From: Madurella fahalii
Taxonomy: Eukaryota; Ascomycota; Sordariomycetes; Sordariales
Assembly (NCBI GenBank): GCA_029876055.1
Contig: CM056876.1
Coordinates: forward strand, 2,790,001-2,854,000
Length of the DNA: 64,000 nucleotides
Direction of reading: 5' to 3'
The first letter of the stretch is position 1. Each line of letters starts with the position of its first letter. Made by a program: the position numbers and the translations under genes. Shown piece after piece: positions 56,656 to 64,000 of the stretch. The notes beneath the pieces are model-generated. The model saw nothing but the letters and a program-made list of their open reading frames with translations. It searched no databases and was not told the origin of the DNA.

Positions 56656-58398
56656 ATGGCACACCAATCATCCGCACCCGATCTTCCGCGACCCGAGCGC
56701 TGGGACAAGGCCCGTTACGAGTCTGAGCGAGATCGAGATCGCTACTCTGAGATCCGGGAGAGGTTTGAAGATGACAACGACCACGTGTATGTGCGCCGTG
56801 TCAACTCACGCCCACCCCCGCGCGATGACCGGTCCGTCGGCGACGAGCGACGTTTTCGTCCGCGCGACGACGAAAGCGATGTCGTGATTCGCGAGCACCG
56901 CCGCGTTGTCTACGATGACGAACCACCCCACATCATGCGGCGCCGGCATTCCCCTCCAGACTTGCGACGACGGCCCTCCCCACCGGCCGATATCGAACGC
57001 TCGAGAGTTGTTATCGAGAAGGAACGGTATCGCAGCCCGTCTCCATCGCCGGCGCGGCGACCAACTCGACTCCTGCGGCGGCAGTCGAGCCTCGACACAT
57101 ATGATCGGAAGCCCAGGGGCTATTTTGAGCGTGAAGAGTACGGTCCTCCGGCCAGACGCGACGACTACCGGGTACCTCCATATGTCGACATGCCCTTGCC
57201 GCGGTCAAAGGCCCTGCCTCCGCCCAGAGTGTACGCTGAGCGGGAGTACTACGATGAGATTCAAGTCTCGGACCCGCACCGGTACGGCGATGACGACTTC
57301 CATACCTACCCGGAGCGGGTACGCGAGAGGGAGATTTTCCGCACGCGCCGGACACGGAGTCGGGAGTCGAGAGCCACTAGCCATAGCCGCAGGGGGAGAT
57401 CAAGGTCTTCAAGTAGGAGCAGTTCGTCGGGCAGCTCTGGCGGCACAACACTGAGGAGTGAATACCCAAAGAAGGGCAAAACTCGCATTCCTGCCCGCCT
57501 GGTCTCCAAGAGCGCCCTTATCGATCTTGGGTATCCGTTTATCGAAGAGGTAGGCCGGCACTTGCGTCACTCCACGAGCTGCACAGGCGGAAGCTAACAA
57601 AAATCTCTAACGTAGGGCAAAACGATCGTGGTTCAAAAGGCGCTCGGGCAGCATAATATTGACGAACTCCTCAGGCTCAGCGAGGGCTACAAAAAGAGTA
57701 AGCCATACTCTCAGCAATTGTGCACCGGAGAAGGCAACTGACAATTCTCAGGCGAATTGGAAATCCAAGCCGCCCGCTCAAGCGCAGGCGACATCATCGA
57801 AGAACGCCGAACAGAGATCTACCACGTTCCCGCGGCACACCCGCATCCCCAGACAACAATGACAGCGGGTCCCGTCATCGTAACAGCCAACCCGCCACCT
57901 CCGCCAGTCGAGGTTGTCAAGACCACCGTGATCCGCGATCTCTCCCCCGACCGACGCTCGTACACCACTGCCTCGTATGACACGACCACATCGTACGACA
58001 CGAGCACCCTCACCACAACTACGAGCGCCACGCCGGTAATCGTCGAGGCCCGGCCCCGCGAGATCTCGGAGCGAGTTCCCGTCGGCCCGCTCGCGCTAGT
58101 CGATCACCACCACCACCTCCGCCACACGAGCCGCTCCCGCTCGCGGCACAGGCGGGGCTCGAGGGACTCGGACGACCTGAGGTCCGAGATCCGCCAGCTC
58201 GAGAAGCAGCTCGCGCGGAGGGAGAGGCGGTCGAGCCGGGGCGGCGGGGATCTGGTACGGGCCGAGAGGCTGTCGACCGGGGAGTTGGTGCTGTACGAGG
58301 AGGAGGTGGAGAGGTTGGAGGAGCCGGCCCGCGGAGGGGTCAGGATTGAGAGGGACAAGAGAGGTAGGATGTCTATTAGCGTGCCGAGGTACCGGTGA
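56656..58398 (+). CDS. DUF8035-like Arg/Ser-rich protein, 540 aa
   Basis: Exons 56656-57549, 57616-57697 and 57752-58398 total 1623 nt in frame. The first about 270 residues are charged and Arg/Asp/Pro/Ser-rich with many SPSP and SRS motifs, ending in an RS-like stretch (SRRGRSRSSSRSSSSGSS). The conserved core is residues about 277-325: KTRIPARLVSKSALIDLGYPFIEEGKTIVVQKALGQHNIDELLRLSE (seen in pieces across the splice), the domain I recall as DUF8035 in Pezizomycotina. The C-terminus has a Pro/Val and Thr-rich linker and a coiled coil (DLRSEIRQLEKQLARRERR). The RS content hints at a nuclear or RNA-related role. The start at 56656 has a good context (TTACCATGG). Confidence 0.88.
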
Positions 58399-59401
58399 TG
58401 CGTCGGTGCGTTTTCTTATTTATTTTTGGTTTCTTGGGCGGGGCTTGTTTGTTTTTCTTCTCTTCTGTTCTGGAAGGTGTGGGTTTGCGACATGAGAGAT
58501 GCCTTGGTCTTGTGGGCTGATGATGCTAATGCGTCGGATTATGCAGGTCCCCCGCCAAGGCTGATGAAGGCCATGCTTGCGACGTTGACCTGATCAACGG
58601 GCTGCAGTCCGCTTTTAGTGTCGGCAGTTGTTGATCGGATTTGAAGACGTTGGCGGTTAGCGTGGAGATGGAGAGTCTTTACGGGCATACGATAACATAT
58701 GATGAGCATGAGACCGATTGGGCGGAGGGGTTTCCTTGCATCTAGTTGCTTACCGGAGCTGTGGAGAAGAGCTGGACACGGCATTTGAGGGTAATGAGTT
58801 ATGATGACGACGACTTGTTTCGTTTGTTTGTTAGAGATACACGATTCGGACGCGAGAGTTTCGTTGGTTTAGCGCTAAGACAAGGTCGATTTGAACTGTC
58901 CGCGAATCATTCCTCTTTACATGCATCTGAGATCGAGGTCGTTTGGCTTCGTCCTTACTCCGTTGACACGTCCTGCGAGACTCGTTTGCGGTCACTCGAA
59001 ACGTGATGGGAGGCTCCTCGCCTGGCTCTGGGACCCTTGGGCCGTGAATGTTTGCCGGGATCCCAAGCGGTGCAAGGTTGGATTTCTAAGCCAGGCAACA
59101 ACCATTGCGGATTTCTAAGACGGATAACCAGGGGCAGCCAGGAGTCGATACGGACTTAACCCTAACCCCGGTATCTGCGGATTTAACAGTGCAAGAGGCC
59201 AATTAGGAATGGCATGGAAGGGTCGTCTCGTCTACCTTCATGAACTCGCCGAGACATTCATGGAGTGCTTATTGATTACATCAGCGTACAGAGAGCAGCA
59301 TTAATAGAGGTGGCGTCCCATCGTCACGGCTCACTGTCGAGTATCAGATCAACACCCCGCTCAATCTCAAAACTCACCACTGCTTGAGACATTCTCCCAC
59401 C
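58399..59401. other. Intergenic region
   Basis: No gene is supported; minus 58539-58784 and plus 58746-59006 are short frames without features. Confidence 0.45.
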
Positions 59402-60628
59402 ATGTCAACCATCGCCAAAACAATCGTCGCCACCGGAGCTTCATCCGGCATTGTAGACACCACCCCCCACCCCCTTCCCCATCCCACGGGGCCATAACCT
59501 GAATCAATCACTAACACCACCCCGCAACAGGGCTTCGAGCTGGTCAAGCAGCTCCTCGGCCAGGCCTCGCAGCCGTACCGGTTCATCGTCGGCGCGCGCG
59601 ACGTGGGCCGCACCCAGGCGGCGTACGACGCCCTCCAGTTCGACGCCGCCCGCCACAGCCTGACCGTCCTGCCCCTCGAGCTGTCCGACCTGCGCTCCGC
59701 CAGGGACTTTGCGCAGCAGGCGCTCCAGCGCCTCGGCCGGGACGCCGACTCCGAGCTCGACTACCTGCTCTTGAACGCCGCCATCACCAACGGCGCCGAG
59801 TTGCCCGGCCCCCGCGGGAGCAAGTGGTGCGAGAGCTACGTGGTGAATCATCTATGTGAGTGGTGCTGCTAGACCGGGGTTTTTTTTTTTTTTTTCGTCG
59901 GATTTGGTGGTTTGTGATGGCTGGATCATGGAAAAGGGGCCGGTTGGTGAAGGGGCAAAGCGAGAACGGTGGCTGACTTGGGCTTTGTAGCGCAACATTA
60001 CCTCGTGCATCTGCTCCGTGAGAAGCTGGTTGCGTCCAGGTCGCGGATCGTGTTCGTGTCCTCTGGGGCGATCCGGCGGGTTGAGGATACGAGTACGTGG
60101 TTTTTACCTTGTGATGGTTTACCCTGAGGGGTGGGGTTGGGGCTGACGATTGCCAGGCGTCCTGGATAACGACCTCAAGGGGGGCTCCGGCGTCACCGGT
60201 CAGACTACTTACAGCCAGACAAAATTCATTCAGCTCCTCGGAGCGCACTGGTGGCGCCGCCAGTTGATGGGCCAGTGTACCGTGGTGGCCGTCTCGCCGG
60301 GCCTCATCCCTGATACGGGAATCAGCAGGGGCTCGGGAATGAAGCTGAGCATGTCTATGCCGGATGCTAAGACTGTTCCTGAAGGTATGGCATGGGTTTG
60401 CATCCCGCCCCCGCGTGACTAGAAAACTGATGTTCTGCAGGAGCGGCGAGTGTTCTCCGCGCGTTTACACGCGACGACTTCCCCGAGGATCCGGAGCAGA
60501 TTTTCCTGACGAGTTGGGGCGAGTGGTGGAGCAAGGATGTCTATGGCCTAACATTGGATAAGGCGCTTCAGGATAAGTGGTGCCCGAGCAAGGAGGAGAT
60601 TGAGAGGGACGAGGGGTTGTCTGTGTAG
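59402..60628 (+). CDS. Short-chain dehydrogenase/reductase, 297 aa
   Basis: Exons 59402-59452, 59531-59855, 59991-60092, 60157-60384 and 60441-60628 total 894 nt in frame. The protein has the SDR Rossmann start IVATGASSGIGFELVKQLL, the NAA box LLLNAAITNG, the catalytic Ser in VFVSSGAIRR and the YxxxK pair in TYSQTKFIQLLG, followed by AVSPGLIPDTGISRG. The long insert and C-terminus (DVYGLTLDKALQDKWCPSKEEIE) resemble the fungal protochlorophyllide-reductase-like SDR group. It uses NAD(P)H; the substrate is unknown. The second intron contains a run of about 16 T. Confidence 0.93.
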
Positions 60629-60896
60629 TATAGTGTGCTGGGAAGCAAGTGTGTGAGCGTGCAGGGAATGAGACAGTGGCCTGTGCAGTATGCAGTGGGC
60701 CTCATCCGGGCCGCTGCGCGAGATCTACAGCGCCAAGACCGGGCTGGCCAGGGGAACCTCAACTATAAATTTCAGGTTCCCTTACCTTCCAACCCCCCAT
60801 TCTGTCTTCATGTCCTTGGCCTTCCCGAGTCTGCGGACTTCATGCGTTTGATAGCTTCGAGGTTGCCTCGGTGTTGGTTGCCTTCCAGCGCACATC

Positions 60897-61721
60897 ATGG
60901 AACGGTCAATCTACGCTCTCGCGCCGTATCAGGATAACACGCCCTCCCCCCGGTTAACGCGCAGCTCTCTTGTGCAGTTGGCCACCATCTTCGTCCCCCA
61001 GGACCGTAACCTAACCCCGGAGGCCCACTTCCCGCTCCAGATTGTCTTCAGTCCAAACCGCCTGCCATACCCTCGTTTCACCAATCGCTTTGACAGCCGC
61101 GAGATGCTGCTGGTGATCGACGGCTCTTGCGTAAACAACGGCCGCCACGCGAACAAGCTCGAGCCCCCCGTGGGCGGCTGCTCCTTTATGTTCAAAGCCG
61201 CGCCCAGTATGGCGCTAGCCAGTCCCACTACACCTGTGACCTTCCCATTCCTCAACCCGGCGGGCCAGGAAGTCTCGGGCAGCGTCGCCTTTCGTCTGGA
61301 GCGGGAAGGCCCCAATGGCGAGCGGGCCGAACACACCTCGAACCGGGCCAAGCTACGGGCCGTCATTGCGGCCCTGCAGTTCCACACCTGGGCTGGCGAG
61401 GGCTGGCGACGGGTCGTCATTCTGACAGACCTGGAATATATTGTCCATGGCGCCACGGCGTGGTTGCCACGATGGGTGAAGCGGCGGTGGCGGAAGCCCG
61501 GAGGTCAAGGGGAGTACTTGAACCGGGATCTATGGGAGGAAATGCATTACTGGATTGTCGAGCTGCGGGCCCAGGGGTGCGAAGTGTCGTTTTGGCTGGT
61601 GACTAACGGGCGTGGGTCTCAGATTATCACCCAGGCCAAGGCTGCCGCGCAAACAGCGGCGCGAGCGCATCCTGAAGCGCAGGTTGACAAATTTACAAGG
61701 ACGTGCGGAGTTATGTTTTAA
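60897..61721 (+). CDS. RNase H-fold protein with degenerate active site, 274 aa
   Basis: The single exon starts MERSIYALAPYQD. After an 80-residue N-terminal region the RNase H fold is clear: LVIDGSCVNNG (first catalytic Asp), HTSNRAKLRAVIAALQF, VVILTDLEYIVHGATAWLPRW (third catalytic Asp) and VSFWLV. The position of the catalytic Glu (canonically NRAEL) is Lys here. The last Asp, normally near a NxxAD motif, is not seen: the C-terminus reads VTNGRGSQIITQAKAAA. So the protein probably binds nucleic acid or is a decayed paralogue rather than cleaving RNA:DNA hybrids. This group of single-exon RNase H-like genes is common in filamentous fungi. Confidence 0.82.
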   Translation: MERSIYALAPYQDNTPSPRLTRSSLVQLATIFVPQDRNLTPEAHFPLQIVFSPNRLPYPRFTNRFDSREMLLVIDGSCVNNGRHANKLEPPVGGCSFMFKAAPSMALASPTTPVTFPFLNPAGQEVSGSVAFRLEREGPNGERAEHTSNRAKLRAVIAALQFHTWAGEGWRRVVILTDLEYIVHGATAWLPRWVKRRWRKPGGQGEYLNRDLWEEMHYWIVELRAQGCEVSFWLVTNGRGSQIITQAKAAAQTAARAHPEAQVDKFTRTCGVMF

Positions 61722-62204
61722 ACGGACTCGAAGCTTGGACATTGTGCTTTGAGCTTCCTAACCTACGCGAGGCTGGGTGACTTTACCTTGTTATGGGGGC
61801 CTATCCGAAGACTGGTCCGTCCACATTCACACACATATTTACCCCATAGCCCATTGTATACAGCCTAATGGTTTTCATAAATATAGTAGTTAATACTTCA
61901 TTCTACCCAACACTACAATTCAGATGCCATAAGCATGTAAGCATGAGGGCTAGGGAGCTAGTATCCAAAAAACAGTCGAGGCAGAGCCGCGACTTACACG
62001 GGCCCGACGCCCCGAAGAAGTGGGGCTGTGTACGGCTCTGGAAAGCCAGCACAAGCGCGGAACCGGTGGGGCACGGGACAATGTGGGGCAACGGTTTGCA
62101 TCGGTCGATTGCCCCTCCCCGGACCAACCCGAAATTCAAATGGGTTTGACAAACCATGGCAGCATAGGACAGGACAACATCCAACCGTCCCGGTAGACTT
62201 CAAG
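61722..62204. other. Intergenic region with fumarylacetoacetase leader
   Basis: No gene is supported. The plus frame upstream of 62205 is open back to 62028 but is not like the family. Confidence 0.5.
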
Positions 62205-63579
62205 ATGACGAGCTCATGGGTGCCAGATATTGACCCATCCAGCGACTTCTCGCTGGCCAACATCCCGTTTGGCATCGTGACCACGCCGGACGACTCGGCA
62301 CCCCATGTGGCCGTGGCCATCGGCTCTTACGTCCTAGACCTCAAGGTCATTGCCGCCCATTCGGACCTGGCAAGACTCTTTCCCAACATCAATGGCCTCG
62401 AAGAGACCTTCTCCCAGCCGACATTGAACGCCTTTGCCCAGCTCGGGCGGGCTGTCCACCGCCAAGTGCGGGGAGGAATCCAGGACCTCCTCTCCACCGA
62501 CACCCGATACCCCGAGGTCCTGCGAGACAACGATGAGCTGAGAAAGAGGGCCTTACTACCCCAACGAACCGTCAAGATGCACCTCCCTATGGAAATTGGC
62601 GACTACACCGACTTTTATGCGGGCTACCACCACGCCTTCGCCATCGGCGCCATGTTCCGCGGACCCGACAACGCCCTCCAGCCAAACTACCTGCACCTGC
62701 CCGTCGGCTACCACGGCCGAGCGTCGAGCGTCGTCGTCTCGGGCACGCCGGTCCGCCGGCCGACCGGCCAGATGTTGCTGGAGGGCAAGCAGGCCCCCGT
62801 CACGGGGCCCTCGCGCAAACTGGACTTCGAACTCGAGCTGGGGTGTTTCATGGCGCGGGGCAACGACATGGGGCGGCCCATTGGCGCGGCGGAGGCAGAG
62901 GAGCACATCTTTGGCTACGTGCTCCTGAACGACTGGAGCGCCAGGGATATCCAGGCGTGGGAGTATGTCCCGCTGGGCCCGTTCAACGGCAAGAACTTTG
63001 CGACGACCATCAGCGCGTGGGTGGTGCTTGCCGACGCGCTGGAGCCGTTCAGGGCTAGAGGGATTGAGAACAAGACGGAGCTGCAGGGGTATTTGAAGGA
63101 GGCGAGGGACGAGAACGTGTTCGATATCCGGCTCGAGGTGGATTTAACGAGTGAGTCCGGCCCGCCCGGTCTTGCGTTGCTTATCCGTGCGCTCTTGGTA
63201 GGATGAAGGGCTAACGCTGTGTTTAACTTTTCCTCCCGGTTCAGCGGCCGAGGGCGACACTACCACCATTAGCTGCACCAACTCCAAAAACCTGATTTGG
63301 TCGTTCCCCCAGATGATTGCCCACCACACGCTCGGCGGTTGCCCGATGCGAACGGGCGACTTACTCGGCTCCGGGACCATCAGCGGGCCCGGCGGCCTTG
63401 ACAAGCCCGGCAGCTTGATGGAGATGACAAAGAATGGCAAGCTGGAGGTTTTGTTAGCCGGAATGGATGCCCGGACGTTTCTCAAAGACGGCGATACCGT
63501 GACGCTGCGCGGGTCTTGTGGCGCTGACGGGGCTAGAGTTGGGTTTGGTGAGTGCAAGGGGAAGGTGTATTGTATGTAG
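62205..63579 (+). CDS. fahA: Fumarylacetoacetase, 426 aa
   Basis: Exons 62205-63150 and 63245-63579 total 1281 nt in frame. The enzyme cleaves fumarylacetoacetate to fumarate and acetoacetate, the last step of phenylalanine/tyrosine breakdown. The SH3-like N-domain (PFGIVTTPDD) is followed by the FAH domain: EIGDYTDFYAGYHHA (metal Asp and catalytic His), FRGPDNALQPNYLHLPVGYHGRASS in pieces, KLDFELELG (metal Glu residues), LLNDWSARDIQAWEYVPLGP, NGKNFATTISAW, and TAEGDTTTIS...GDLLGSGTISGP across the intron. Length matches the family. The start at 62205 (MTSSWVPDIDPSSDFSL) is the usual N-terminus. The homogentisate dioxygenase that often clusters with it is not in this window. Confidence 0.96.
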
Positions 63580-64000
63580 GATAGAGCAGTCTGAGGTGAT
63601 GCTGGCGATTCGATATCAGAGCGAAAAGGCACCCTACCTGATCCAATGCAGCTGCTTGCATGTCATTTTCCGCATTTTTAAAACAGAAACATGCGCAAAA
63701 TGTGCAATTGATCAAAGAACATGCCTTTCGCCAAGTCGTTCCCCACAGGGCAGAAGAAGACACGGACATCCCCGCTTCGATGGCGCTCTCCGCAATGCCC
63801 GGGCACAGACTGGGCCAAGCCACCTCGAACCGCCATCCAATCCCTCGAGAGCAAGCAAGGTGGAGAGGCAGGTGAGCATCACGTGGCTCTCCACCGAGGG
63901 CTGTTGCAAGTGGAACAAGTGGAACAGTGTCTGGCACTGACAAGCGTCGCTGCTCTTTCAGCTGGCACGCTGTCAGAAAAAATTCCGCTGGGCTGGCGAC
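63580..64000. other. Right edge, non-coding
   Basis: It holds the 3' flank of fumarylacetoacetase; overlapping frames on both strands near 63518-63943 lack features. Confidence 0.45.

Noticed and set aside
1..64000. CRISPR arrays, bacterial operons, viral genes
   Set aside because: None seen; spliced genes and transposon types show nuclear fungal DNA.

Overview
This window is chromosomal DNA of a filamentous ascomycete (Pezizomycotina, most likely Sordariomycetes). The evidence is short GT-AG introns of about 50-150 nt with CTAAC/CTGAC-like branch sites, GC-rich coding exons, a homocitrate synthase (fungal lysine route), a Zn(II)2Cys6 regulator, and transposon copies whose damage (CAG/CAA to TAG/TAA, His to Tyr) looks like repeat-induced point mutation (RIP).

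Positions 1-15.6 kb form an AT-rich transposon island. It holds LINE fragments, two pogo/Fot1-like DNA transposons (one complete with 50-bp terminal inverted repeats and a TA target duplication), and seven solo LTRs of three families. Each LTR carries a 5-bp target duplication and most sit inside older elements. A truncated, stop-riddled protein kinase lies at the right edge. Inside the island is one gene that looks intact: a five-exon, 364-codon actin paralogue at 9058-10523. It keeps the intron positions usual for fungal actin but has lost part of the DNase-I loop and changed a nucleotide-pocket loop. This is the most unusual item in the window.

From 16.3 to 30.6 kb the genes are accessory in character and all on the minus strand. 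They are a Zn(II)2Cys6 factor (one apparent 1-nt frameshift), a secreted berberine-bridge-type FAD oxidase, a PigL_N-LIM fusion protein, a small secreted Cys-rich protein and a DHA2-type MFS transporter with two probable GC-AG introns. The regulator, oxidase and transporter could work together, but no synthase backbone is present.

From 33.8 kb to the end the window is ordinary, gene-dense housekeeping and metabolic DNA. It holds a Dal5-like permease, a polyQ-tailed membrane protein, a copper amine oxidase, a peptidase-G1-like secreted protein, a HotDog thioesterase sharing a promoter region with TFIIH subunit Tfb2, an overlapping ORF pair, a TANGO2-family protein, homocitrate synthase (14 exons including an 8-nt micro-exon), a DUF8035-like Arg/Ser-rich protein, a short-chain dehydrogenase, an RNase-H-fold protein with lost catalytic residues, and fumarylacetoacetase. 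Most multi-exon models given here close in frame when the stated exons are summed; the exceptions are flagged.
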